From Bipolaris cookei (taxonomy: Eukaryota > Ascomycota > Dothideomycetes > Pleosporales > Pleosporaceae): 64,000 nucleotides of DNA. Both the position numbers and the translations under genes were made by a program. Every line of letters starts with the position of its first letter. The first letter of the stretch is position 1. Below are positions 20,135-30,071 of this stretch, piece by piece. The stretch is from assembly GCA_002286855.1 (NCBI GenBank), contig NRSV01000074.1, positions 898-64,897 on the forward strand, in the 5' to 3' direction. A model generated the notes under the pieces. It was not told the origin of the DNA and searched no databases. It worked only from the letters and a program-made list of their open reading frames with translations.

Positions 20135-22221
20135 CGTGGTCAGTGCGTGCAACAGTTCACCCAATGCAACACCATCTGCCCCACCGAAATATCCACCCAT
20201 CATTTTCAACATGTGATATCTCCACAACTATGACAGCTCTCGCAAAAACGATTGCGGCAATTGATTCGCAAGATGTAGAAGGTCAACTCTTATACCGCGC
20301 AGCTGCAAAAAAGTTTGGTGTTAAGCTCACAACATTAACGCGCCGGCACCAAAACAAAACACAGTCGCGAACGGCAGCTGCCCAAAAACGCCAATTACTC
20401 ACTCCACTACAAGAATCCGAGCTGGTGAAATATATAGAAAAACTATCAGAACGCGGCCTACCACCTTCCCGAGCGATAGTAAGAAATTATGTAGCGGTTA
20501 TTGCAGAATGGGAGCCCTCCAACAGCTGAGTTACTCGGTTTTTGACGCGTCACCACGACAAAATATTCATCAAAAAATCCACCAGCATCGACCGCGACCG
20601 TCATCTGGCTGACAATGCAGCCAACTACCAATCATATTTTGATCTCCTCTATGCTAAGCTCGATCAGTATAACGTCGCGCCACATAATATCTACAATATG
20701 GACGAGAAGGGCTTCTTACTTGGCCGTATTTCACCATCAAAAAGAATCTTTTTCAAAGGAGCTCTTGGATCAAAAGAAAGTGCGGCAATTCCTCCAAGAT
20801 GGGAGCTCGGTAGATCCTACGATAATCTACGAGGGCTCAGATGGTCTTCGCGATAACTGGCTACAGGATCTGGTGGTGGGAAAACACCGGGTTTTTTTCT
20901 CCACAAGCTCGTCAGGATGGAGTAACAATGAGCTCGCGCGAGCCTGGGTTGAGCAGGTGTTCGATCAGCGCACGAAGGAGAAAGCAAAACGCGATTACCG
21001 GATGCTTCTCGTCGATGGGCACGGCAGTCACCTGACGCCTTCATTCATCGAGTATTGCCATACCCATCGAATACTACTCGCAGTATTTCCGCCTCACGCC
21101 ACTCACAGCCTCCAGCCACTCGACGTTGGCGTGTACTCACCTCTGGCAGCCGCGTACAGCACCGAGCTCACCAATCTGATCTACAGCAATCAAGGCCTTA
21201 TCAATATGCAGAAAAATGATTTTCTACGCTTATTTTGGGCGGCATATACATCTGCTTTCACAGCTGATAATATATTAAGCAGTTTTCGGGTCACTGGGAT
21301 CCATCCGCGCGATCCCGACGTCGTGATAAAACGCTTCAAAACACCACCACCGCGAGCCGATACAAATACAGAAATTGGAGAGGCAGGTGATGGAGATAGC
21401 TGGAGGGATCTGTCAAAATTATTTGACGCTGCTGTGCCGGATATATCAAAAAATGCAGCTAAACAGCTCAAACAGGCGCTGCATTCATTGCAGATTCAGA
21501 ACGAGCTTATACACCATGAAAACGACGAACTGCGGGGTAGTGTTACTACCAAAAAACGCCGCAAATCTGATAGAAAGCTTCTCGACTTGCAGCAGCACAA
21601 AGAGTATCACAGTACTGCAGTGGTGTGGAGCCCGCGATCGGTGAGGGATGCCAGAGCCCGCGAGGCACTAGAAAAACAGCAACACCATGAAAAAAAAACT
21701 CCAAAAAAACAGGAGGGGGAGGAGCGAGCTGCCGCAGCTGCGTATAAAAGACTGATGGCTGCAGAGGCACGGAAGGCTCGTGAAATGACGAGAATGGTGC
21801 GGCGGCAGGAGCGGGCTGCGAGAGCTGCACAACTGGCTGCCGCGCGCGCCCAAAAGGCACAAGATCGCGCTGCTGCAACCGCAAAAAAAGCTCGCGATAA
21901 GCAGAATACAGCCAAACAAAAAGCTTCATCAACTGAGAATACAAAAAAAACAAAGCGGCGTCGTGTTGTGGAGGCTGAAAGTGGTGGTGCTGATGCATCA
22001 CCGCCCGGCAAGCCTCCCACCAAAACCACCACGCGCGGCCGCAATGTGCGGTTGCCCAGCAAATATCAGTAGATATATATCAAATATACGATGATGCGAG
22101 TAATCCACCAAAAAATCTCGAGATAATAACGTTTTGATGGTGGTCAAAAGCTTCATTTTTTGGCGGGCACGCATTTTGGTGGGGTGTTGCATTGGGTGAA
22201 CTGTTGCACGCACTGACCAAG
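20135..22221 (+). mobile_element. Pogo/Fot-like DNA transposon, decayed, 2087 bp
   Basis: Inverted termini start CGTGGTCAGTGCGTGCAACA (one mismatch in the right copy) and extend about 39 bp. They are flanked by TA at 20133-20134 and 22222-22223. Each terminus has TGCAACA twice at 17-bp spacing. The transposase inside is broken. Confidence 0.88.
20230..22072 (+). pseudogene. Pogo-family transposase, stop and frameshift
   Basis: It starts at the ATG at 20230 (MTALAKTIAAIDSQDVEG). A Psq HTH and part of the CENP-B HTH follow, then a TGA near 20529, then DDE_1 sequence in the same order as the element at 17814: YNMDEKGFLLGR, then after a frame change near 20800, MLLVDGHGSH and HSLQPLDVGVYSP. The C-terminus is a long alanine/lysine/arginine-rich coiled region ending in a TRGRNVRLPSKY tail. 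All three acidic residues are still visible, but the early stop and the frameshift with a small deletion make it non-functional. Confidence 0.85.
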
Positions 22222-22223
22222 TA

Positions 22224-22922
22224 CAGTATACCGGCTGTCCAAATAAGCAAAATACGGAGGTAGCTGTTCAAATTCCCGCCTACAGGGCTGTCTATAGCAG
22301 TACCACCATGATACCATCGAGCGTTAGATAAACCTAGCTCCACCTAGCGCTCTGAGTTCAACATATTGTTTCGCCAAATCTTCAAAGCTTGGAAGTGGGT
22401 CTTCAACCCTGGGTAGCTGCATTATTTTATTCGACTGATTGGCGCCCGATGGCCTACTCCACCACACTGATAAAGCTCTTACGTACGTACGTGTACATAA
22501 TACCATTTAACATAGCAATAGCGCTGGTCAAGATTGGAATTTTCTGGTACATCATTGTCATTCATCTCCAGCCATGATAGATTGTACTACCTTAATTACT
22601 CTGCGTATCTTTACTTTGTATTTTACATTGCTATTGTGCATGGAGCTATCCCGTTTTTGCTCGAGAAAGCTTCAGAGCAGACAAAAGCCTTCTATTTCAG
22701 CTGAAATAGGCTAAATATTACCAATATTCGAGCCATGATTGGTTGATAGACTGCTTACGCTCTACCTAGATAGAATTAATACCCCTTTTTGCCGCTGCCC
22801 CACATCAAACACTTTCATACAACCAAGTATTGTCCAGTACTGCAGCTTTGTTTTTGACTTAGGTCTCTGAAACTCTTGCGCTATTCTCCCAAACCCACCT
22901 ATCTTTTTAAGTAGTCCTTACA
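22224..22922. other. Intergenic; coding-like minus-strand tail
   Basis: At about 22324-22420 the minus strand reads as a plausible protein C-terminus (LPRVEDPLPSFEDLAKQYVE, then LRALGGARFI and stop) with no identifiable gene body, possibly a broken gene. The rest up to 22922 is AT-rich and serves as upstream region of the next gene; a TTTTTAAG-type AT stretch precedes the start. Confidence 0.3.
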
Positions 22923-24086
22923 ATGGATGCTTTGTCATATTTCCTTGATATTTTCGCCTCCCCACGACGGCTACTACCCACGCTTGGACTCGTCTCCTTC
23001 GCCTTCTCCGGCTCAGTTGCAGTTCCAGACCGGAAAGCATTGATTATTGACACGGACATCTTCAGCGATGTTGAGTACGCGTTACGCTATGGCTCAATGC
23101 CACATCAATGCTAATCCACACTTTCCAGCGACGCCGCTGCCCTTCTCCTTGCCGCGACTAACCCTAATGTTTCTCTCCTCGCCGTAAATGTGAATTATCC
23201 CTCCTCGTTCTCTGCTCTTGCCACCTCGGCCCTCCTTGCGCACTACGGACACCCAAGTACCCCCATTAGTCTCCGCCGACCTATCACAAACGAGAGTTAC
23301 TTTGACAACTGGGCTTACGAATATGGCGAGTATACAAGCAAGTTAGCCTATCATTGGTCCGGTGGTTCTCTACCGTGGTTCAAGCCCGAAGATGCATGGG
23401 TTCCTGTGGAGTTGTATCGGAAGGTGCTTTCGGAGCAAGATGACAATAGCGTGACGATTGCTAGTATCGGCTTTCTAGAAAATGTAAGCTGCACACGCTC
23501 CGTTGAGAAGATTATGAGAAAGCAGTAGTGTTAACTATAATAGCTCTCAGTACTCCTTAACTCAACAGCAGACAAGTATTCAATGCTGTCGGGCCTTGAG
23601 CTTGTTCAAGCTAAAGTTGCAGAGCTAGTCATAATGGGTGGCGACTATCCCTCCGGATACGAATTCAATTTCTGGTCTGATAATCCTCTCGCGACCGCTC
23701 ACGTCGTCAACAACTGGCCCGGTCGCATGACATTCCTAGGCTCCAAAGTTGGTGAGGCCGTATCTTCTGGTGCTATCCTAACAACAAAAGGCCCGAAGCA
23801 TGATCCAGTCAAGACGGCGTACGAGCATTATATTGGATACAACATGTCGCGATATTCATGGGATCCCTTAACAGTAGTGTATTCATGTCAAGGGCTCGGT
23901 GAGTGGTTTGAGTATGGGGGATCAGGAGGATACAATCATGTCTTTCCTAACGGGTCGAATGTCTGGGTTAAAGGGGTAGAGGGGAAGGAGCAGCGGTATT
24001 TGAAACTGAAGATAGACAATGAGACCATCGCGAGAGAACTGGATAGTATGCTCCTGCATGGAGCTAACCTCTACAAGAAATCATAG
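22923..24086 (+). CDS. Inosine/uridine-preferring nucleoside hydrolase family protein
   Basis: Gene model: join(22923..23074, 23129..23483, 23544..24086), 349 aa, with GT-AG introns of 54 and 60 nt. The family hydrolyses the N-glycosidic bond of nucleosides, using a Ca-binding aspartate cluster. Here the cluster motif reads DTDIFSDVDDA (residues 43-53), split by intron 1 and restored by splicing. Further family motifs are ASIGFLENL, ELVIMGGDYPSG and NFWSDNPLATAHVV. A hydrophobic N-terminus (LLPTLGLVSFAFSGSVA, residues 17-33) suggests secretion or membrane targeting, as in several fungal paralogues. It lies isolated between transposon blocks yet has no stops or frameshifts, so it appears intact. 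The real substrate is not shown by sequence. Confidence 0.88.
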
Positions 24087-24213
24087 CCTACTAAATCTCC
24101 TAATCCTCCGCTCCAGAGCACATTACCATTACGCTACCTTCTGTTTATTATAACATAAAAGACTACTGGGCCGGACACTTTTTCTTGGCATTGCGAACAT
24201 CACTTCTAAAGTA

Positions 24214-24913
24214 ACATGCCCCAACCACGTGAAGATTTATTAACTCAGCGAGAAGGTAGAATTACTCTTGCTATTTCAGGCATATCGTACGGAGCCAGTC
24301 TAAGAGCATTCGACGCGCTGCTGCTGTCTACAACGTTCCTTTTCAGCGACTTTCTGATCGGCTGAAGAAAATCACATTTCGGCCCCAAGCATCCCTAAAC
24401 CGCTATAAGCTTACTATAACTGAAGAGAAGACAATAATATGATATATGCTTGACCTAGAATCACGAGGATTTGCTTCCCGACTGTGCGAACTAGCAGATA
24501 TGGCAGAGAAACTACTGCGCGTACGAGATGGCCAACCTTTAGGCAAGAACTGGGCAAAGCGATTTATATCGCGTTTGGACAAGCTTAAAACAGCTTTCAA
24601 TCGAGTAAAAAACCGCCAGAGAATACAGCAGGAAGATCCAAAGGTTATTAACGAGTGGTTTGAGCTCGTACGAGAGACAATTGAGAAGTATGGGGTTCAT
24701 TCAGACGACATCCACAACTTTGATGAAACTGGCTTTCAGATGGGCGTAATTGGTTCAATGAAGGTGGTTACAGGTGCAGAGGATCATACGAGGCCTACTC
24801 TTACGCAGCCAGGCAATAACGAGTGGGTTACAGTCATTCAGAGCATTTGTGATGCAGGATACGCTACCCCGCCATTCATTATCTACAAAGGACGCGTCCA
24901 AATCTCTGCATGA
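24214..24913 (+). pseudogene. Pogo-family transposase fragment
   Basis: From about 24214 (MPQPREDLLTQREGR) a degenerate Psq/CENP-B HTH region leads into 24446-24913. There GNSxW-type HTH (PLGKNWAKRFISRLD) and the first catalytic motif (HNFDETGFQMGVIGS) are seen. It ends at a stop and dissolves into unrelated sequence by about 24960. No terminal repeats were found. Later DDE motifs are missing. Confidence 0.75.
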
Positions 24914-25014
24914 TACGAAGAAGCAGATATACCGTACGATTGTCTGCTCTTCAGTTATAGTACGTACGTACGTACCCCTAAGAGAGCCAGCTGGAAGGCA
25001 GCATTGCTGCCCTA

Positions 25015-25202
25015 TGTGAACGGTCTGTAGGAACTGTATTCCAGCTACCTAGTCCAGATGCTATTTACAGTCAAGATGAAGAAAGAAGGTAAGACGCGAG
25101 CGGGGAGCCTATTTTGTTTGGGTTGGCGCACGGCCCTTACCTTGCCAGAGACGCGACTAGGCTAGCAGCCTAGTCATGTGACTCAGGGCTCAGCCCGTTA
25201 CA
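25015..25202 (-). mobile_element. Solo LTR, 188 bp
   Basis: It begins TGTGAACGG and ends CCGTTACA on the plus strand. It is flanked by a perfect 5-bp duplication CCCTA (25010-25014 and 25203-25207). It differs from 4154-4341 at three positions, all transitions. It sits at the edge of the hAT fragment. Confidence 0.88.
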
Positions 25203-25214
25203 CCCTATATCTCT

Positions 25215-25395
25215 CCCTATTTACCAAACTGCTCTTTAGCACCAGGTGTCTGCTAGAGGCCTAGCCGCAAACAGACAAAAGTCGAAGCACCACAGTAGTA
25301 CCACATAAAGAAAAAAAACTTCATATGTAAATAACAAGATAGAACGGCCTACGCCCAAAGTATTACATAGCCCCGAGCTGCATAGAGACTCTAAT
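25215..25395 (-). mobile_element. hAT 3'-end fragment
   Basis: Reverse-complement match to 13738-13925. Only the non-coding 3' end of the element is present. Confidence 0.7.
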
Positions 25396-25707
25396 GGAAT
25401 GTCGCAGACTATGCAAGGATATATCGATATGAGTTACATCCGATGTTTTGCCAGGACATATCGGCATGAATTACGGCCAACACTATGCCAGGATATATCG
25501 GCATGGGCTACAGCCGATGTATGTCGATATTCTACATGTAACAAGCCCCTGCAATGGTCGTGTACAAAAGACAGTTGTAGAGAGCACAACATCAAAGAAA
25601 AAGAAGAAGATCATACATACAAGACACACAATACACTCATCAATTCACCGCACGTACGCGTGCAACAAACAAAAACCTCCATTTTCTCACCGCACCTACG
25701 CGTGCGA
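25396..25707 (+). mobile_element. Copia LTR end and leader fragment
   Basis: Three tandem 37-bp units (25417-25527) are followed by an LTR terminus near 25540 (ATATTCTACA) and then a leader that begins TGTAACAAGCCCCTGC. The same arrangement is found inverted at about 3150-3240. Further on, 25650-25706 has two imperfect copies of a CACCGCACSTACGCGTGC palindromic motif. No gag follows. Confidence 0.5.
25417..25527 (+). repeat. Three tandem 37-bp units in a Copia LTR
   Basis: Units start at 25417, 25454 and 25491, each with GGAYATATCGRYATG followed by a TTAC/CTAC segment. The third is continuous with the LTR end. They are likely promoter or enhancer repeats of the LTR. Confidence 0.75.
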
Positions 25708-25712
25708 CATGG

Positions 25713-25740
25713 AATAATAATAATAATAATAACAATAATA
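25713..25740 (+). repeat. (AAT)n microsatellite
   Basis: Seven to eight AAT units with one interruption. It could be a LINE tail, but no LINE body is adjacent. Confidence 0.6.
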
Positions 25741-25813
25741 CATACTAACTAGCATTCAACCCGCTGATGGACTTACCAAACTACTGCCTCGTCAGGGATA
25801 TGAAAATTGGGTA

Positions 25814-27676
25814 ACGTACCTCACGGGTGAGTTGCCCACACAGGCGAGTTGCCCACTTTTGCCAAGCCCCCACCAAAACACCTACTCTACCCCAATGTCG
25901 CAACAACAAGATCATGTAGAGCCCTCTGCTGAACGCCAGATACAGCTTGCCCTTCAAGCTCTTAACCAAGACACAACTCTCTCTCTTTACGACGCGCTGC
26001 AGCTATCTATAACGTCTGTCGTAAGACACTAGGCAATCGACGCGCAGGACGACCTTCACGCGGTGATTGTACACCTAATTCAAGTAAATTAACTAAGTTT
26101 GAGGAGGACGTAATTGTTGCGTATATAGTTGAGCTAGTTACACGGGAATTTGCCCCTAGGCTTGCAGACGTGGCTAATATGTCCAATTCCTTGCGCGCTG
26201 AGCGCAATCTAGACCAGGTTGGACAAAACTGGCCCAATACGTTCGTTAAACGTCGATCCGAGCTTGTGACGCGTTTGAATCGCAAGTAAGACCATAAGAG
26301 AGCCCTCTGTGAGAATCCTAAGACTATCCAAGCCTGATTTGATCTAGTAGCCAACATAAAAGCCAAGTATGGTATCCAGGACAACGACACGTACAACTTT
26401 GACGAAACCGGCTTTATGATGGGCCAGATCGCCCCAAGAGCAGTTGTTACAGCTTCAGAGAGACGTGGACGACCAAAGACTGTCCAGACTGGCAATAGAA
26501 AGTGAGCAACAGTCATCCAGGGCATTAATGCGACCGGGTAGACGATTCCGCCCTTCATCATCCTCAAGGCGCGCCACCACCTCTCAAGCTGGTACAAAGA
26601 CGGCGATATACCCCAGAACTGGGTTATTGGAGTCTCTAAGAACGGCTGGACGACTAATGAGCTTGGTCTTGCGTGGCTAAAGCACTTTGATCAGCATACA
26701 AAGATGAAGAAGGTTGGTGTTCACCGCCTGCTCATTATTGACGGCCATGAGAGCCACAACTCGCTGGATTTCCAAAAATACTGCAAAGATAACTCTATTG
26801 TTACTATTTGTATGCCCCCGCACTCGTCTCACCTCTTACAGTCTCTTGATGTGGGCTGTTTTGCCCCTTTGAAGAAGGCCTATGGACGCCAAGTCGAATC
26901 GCTCATGTGCAGCCAGATCAGCCACATCACCAAACAAGAGTTCCTATCTTGCTTTAAGCGGGCTTTTGACACCTCATTTACTTCTAGCAATGTTCAAGGA
27001 GGGTTTCGAGGCGCTGGATTGGTCCCATTTGACCCAGAATGGGTTATATCCGCTCTTGATGTCCAGTTGCGCACTCCATCACCCCTACCTGTCAACAACC
27101 AGCCCTGAGTGTCCCAAACCCCAGCAATACTCTAGAATTAGGGTCGCAATCGACGCTGGTGAAGTAGAGGATTCAAAGGTATACAGATAGTTCGCCAATG
27201 TCTATAGTAGAGGCCTTTGAGAAGGTCTCAAAGGGGGCACCTATTATCGCGCACAAGCTGGTGTTGGCGCAAAAGGAGATAGCTGAGCTTAAGGCAGCAA
27301 ATGAGGCCGCAACGCGACGAAAATCGCACAAAAGAAAGCGGGTTCAGGCAGAGGGGACCTTGACAGTTGAAGATGGGGCGCGCTTGGCTACTCTTTAGGA
27401 TTTTGGGGTGCGTAGTGATGGGAAGAAGGCAAAGAAGCAGAAGCGCGCTGAAGGGGGTGAACCATCTCAACGGCGATGTGGACGGTGCAATGGGACTGGG
27501 CATAACGCGCGAACGTGTAAGCAAGTAGCAGAAGTAGTCTCTAAATAATATCTCGTATCGCGTTGCACTATTTAGGCCCAGAGTGGGCTGTTTTGAGCGA
27601 TAATGTGGTGGTTTTGGTGGGGGCTTGGCAAAAGTGGGCAACTCGCCCGTGTGGGCAACTCGCCCGTGAGGTACGT
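25814..27676 (+). mobile_element. Pogo/Fot-like DNA transposon, decayed, 1863 bp
   Basis: Long inverted termini of about 69 bp (ACGTACCTCACGGG...) with two mismatches are flanked by TA at 25812-25813 and 27677-27678. Each terminus repeats GAGTTGCCCAC at 17-bp spacing. The termini are unlike those of the other pogo elements in this window. Confidence 0.9.
25895..27548 (+). pseudogene. Pogo-family transposase with CCHC knuckle, multiple stops
   Basis: Translation starts at 25895 (MSQQQDHVEPSAERQ). HTH regions, YNFDETGFMMGQI (first D), LLIIDGHESH (second D) and LLQSLDVGCF (third D) are all present. A basic coiled stretch and a C-terminal CCHC zinc knuckle (CGRCNGTGHNARTC) follow near 27478-27520. 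In-frame stops occur near 26030, at 26287, and near 26335, 26505, 26540, 27107 and 27398, with at least one frame change. A long undisturbed stretch (26704-27108) covers the second and third acidic motifs. Confidence 0.85.
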
Positions 27677-27727
27677 TATCACTTTTACGTTTTAACACAT
27701 TTCATACTACATAATCTGTAGTGCAGT

Positions 27728-28065
27728 ACTCTTCCTGGTTTTTCCTACCTGGTTTTTACAGGTTTGACGAGAATTTACGCTTATAAAGTACTTTCTTTTA
27801 CATTCAGTGACACTACCGAACTCTATATAGAACAAGAAGCAGTCAGGACCTCAGTGCTAGCTCTAGGAGACGTCCCACTACTAGGGACGCCCATAGTATA
27901 GAGCGAGGTCCACCAACACCGCGACGGCGGACGATCCCCACCTGGCACTGCTCCAATTCAGGCGGCTACCCACCGCTCTCGTACAAGTAGCCCTACTCCT
28001 ATACAGAGCAGGGGGTAGCCTATGATCACATCAGCTTCAACATGTGTTCGAATCTGAGGGAGGTG
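27728..28065. other. No gene seen, 338 bp
   Basis: Transposon-like flank. A stretch near 27870-27970 has an arginine/proline-rich open reading that may be a gag start remnant, but no motif is decisive. Confidence 0.3.
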
Positions 28066-28190
28066 TGTAAGCCCAGAAGTACAATATATAGTCACGTGCC
28101 TACTTACTGACTAATAACGCTGTATTTAAATTTGCTCCTATCATCATACACATCAGAATAAATAATACTTCACACACACAACTGCTTATA
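28066..28190 (+). mobile_element. LTR relic matching the Copia 2 LTR
   Basis: TGTAAGCCCAGAAGTAC to ACTGCTTATA is homologous to the reverse complement of 10982-11108. Its last bases have drifted (TATA for TACA) and the flanks AGGTG and ATAAC do not form a duplication. Confidence 0.65.
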
Positions 28191-28254
28191 ATAACTTCAA
28201 GTTTAAGATCGCGATGATGTTGATGTGTGGCTCGCCCGGTGTCCGTGCACGGTA

Positions 28255-30069
28255 ACGTGTTTTACAAGCGAGCGGCGCACCCCACCAACTTTGCGCACCC
28301 CTCTCATCTTATCATACCATGGCTCCACGCAACGTTACTCAAATGTATCAAATGAGCAGATGTACAGCTTGCTATCTCCTCTATAGCTAGCAAACAGATC
28401 CAAAGTAATAAACATGCTGCAGTACTTTACAATATAGCTGAGACGACGCTGTGCCGGTGACACACTGGCAGGCCTGCCCGACGCGATTGCCACCCAACTC
28501 AAAGAAGCTTATCAAGCTAGAAGAGGAGGTGATTGTTGATCATATACTTGATCTTGATCTACGTGGATTCTCGCCCACCTACGCAGCTGTGTGCAATATG
28601 GCTGATAGACTGTTGGTTACACGCGGCGCTGGCCAGGTCGGCGTCCATTGGCCGCGCAACTTTGTCAATCGTATAGATAGGCTTACAACGCGTTTTAATC
28701 GAGCTTAAGATAGGAAGAAAGCTTTATGCGAAAATCCAGTTTTGATTAAGAGATGTTTTAAGCTTGTGGAGCAGACAAAGGCCAAGTACGGTATCTGTGA
28801 CGAGGACGTCTATAACTTCGACGAAACTGGCTTTATGATGGGCAAGATCACGACTCAGCTAGTCGTAACAGCTTCAGAGAGAAGAGGCCGGTCAAAGGCA
28901 ATTGAGCCAGGCAATCGTGAGCGAGTGACGCTGATCGCAGCGACCAACGCAGCTGGCTGGGCTATCCCACCATTTCTTATCTTCACTGGCAAGCATCACC
29001 TATCTGCCTGGTACGAGGAGGCAGAGATCCCGCGCGACTGGGTAATCGCAGTCAGCGACAATGGCTGGACGAACAACGAGCTAGGTGTCGCATGGATAAA
29101 GCACTTCAATGCCCACACGAAGACTCGCGTTATCGGCACACGTCGCCTGCTTATTCTTGACGGCCATGAGAGTCACCAATCTCTTCAGTTCCAAGAGTTC
29201 TGTAAGGAGAACAATATCTATACGCTCTGTATGCCGCCTCACTCGTCTCACCTACTCCAGCCTCTTGACGTTGGCTGCTTCTCGCCATTAAAGCGCGCGT
29301 ATAGCCGCGAGGTAGAGAGTCAAATCCGCCACCACATCAACCACATCACCAAGCTCGAGTTTCTGCCAGCGTTCAATGCAGCCTTTGATCGATCCTTCAC
29401 GCCAGCCAATATCTGCTCAGCTTTTCGAGACGCAGGCCTTGTTCTTCTCCAGCCAGACGCTGTTCTATCAAAGCTCGATATAAAGCTCCGTACGCCTACT
29501 CCACCAACTGTTCTAGAGGCTCTCTGGCAGGCTCGTACGCCTAGCAACACACGCGAGCTTGAAGCCCAATCGACGCTAATATGTGATCGCGTTCAGCGGC
29601 ATCAAGGCTCATCACCAGCTTCAATTATCACGGCAATTAACCAGCTTAAGAAGGGGGCTGAGGTAATGATGCTCTCGGCTGAGCTAATGCACGATCGAAT
29701 CGCCAGCCTTGAAAAGGCTAACGAGGCAGCAACGAAGCGTAGGCAGCGTAGAAAGAAGCGGATACAGAAGCAAGTATTTTTAACAAAGGGAGCTGGAGAG
29801 GATCTACTTGCTCAGCGCGAGGCTGATCAACAGATTGCTCATGAAAAGCGTCAAGGAAGAGAGCGATCAGGTGTCAGCCGCCAGGCTCTAGCGCGGTGTA
29901 GTAGGTGTAGAGAGACTGGTCATAATTCACGTACATGCAAGAAAGATACTTTAGATAGTGTTTAATCTACTACCTTAATATATACAAATTTTATTAACTT
30001 ATAGTAGAGCTGTATACGTGGAGAGGGGCGTAAAGTTGGTGGGGTGCGCCGCTCGCTTGTAAAACACGT
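28255..30069 (+). mobile_element. Pogo/Fot-like DNA transposon, 1815 bp
   Basis: Inverted termini start ACGTGTTTTACAAGCGAG, with about 39 perfect bases, flanked by TA at 28253-28254 and 30070-30071. GCGCACCCC occurs twice in the left terminus at 18-bp spacing. The transposase's catalytic half is open; its N-terminus is degraded. Confidence 0.9.
28319..29965 (+). pseudogene. Pogo-family transposase with CCHC knuckle; N-terminus degraded
   Basis: The region after the likely start at 28319 (MAPRNVTQMYQMS) is broken by frame changes. From 28451 a CENP-B-type HTH is readable (IKLEEEVIVDHILDLDLRGF), ending at a TAA at 28706-28708. Then 28742-29965 is one open frame of 407 aa with intact YNFDETGFMMG, LLILDGHESH and LLQPLDVGCF acidic motifs, a coiled region and a C-terminal zinc knuckle (CSRCRETGHNSRTC). 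As it stands it would give only a catalytic half without its DNA-binding domains. Confidence 0.85.
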
Positions 30070-30071
30070 TA

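Larger units (their letters stand above)
25741..27727 (+). pseudogene. Copia RNase H C-terminal tail, split by a pogo element
   Basis: Just after the microsatellite, an open stretch has the C-terminal signature of Copia RNase H (FNPADGLTKLLPRQGYENW, with Q for F-N in part). It reaches the TA at 25812. After the pogo element the same frame continues (VSLLRFNTFHTT) to a stop at about 27727. The element therefore inserted into a Copia pol end. Only about 40 codons of the Copia remain. Confidence 0.6.

Noticed and set aside
22724..24090. Pseudogene call for the nucleoside hydrolase because the frame is broken twice
   Set aside because: Both breaks are explained by short GT-AG introns, and splicing restores the aspartate motif.
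25417..25527. CRISPR-like regular repeats
   Set aside because: Contiguous 37-bp tandem units without spacers, at a Copia LTR end, in a fungal genome.
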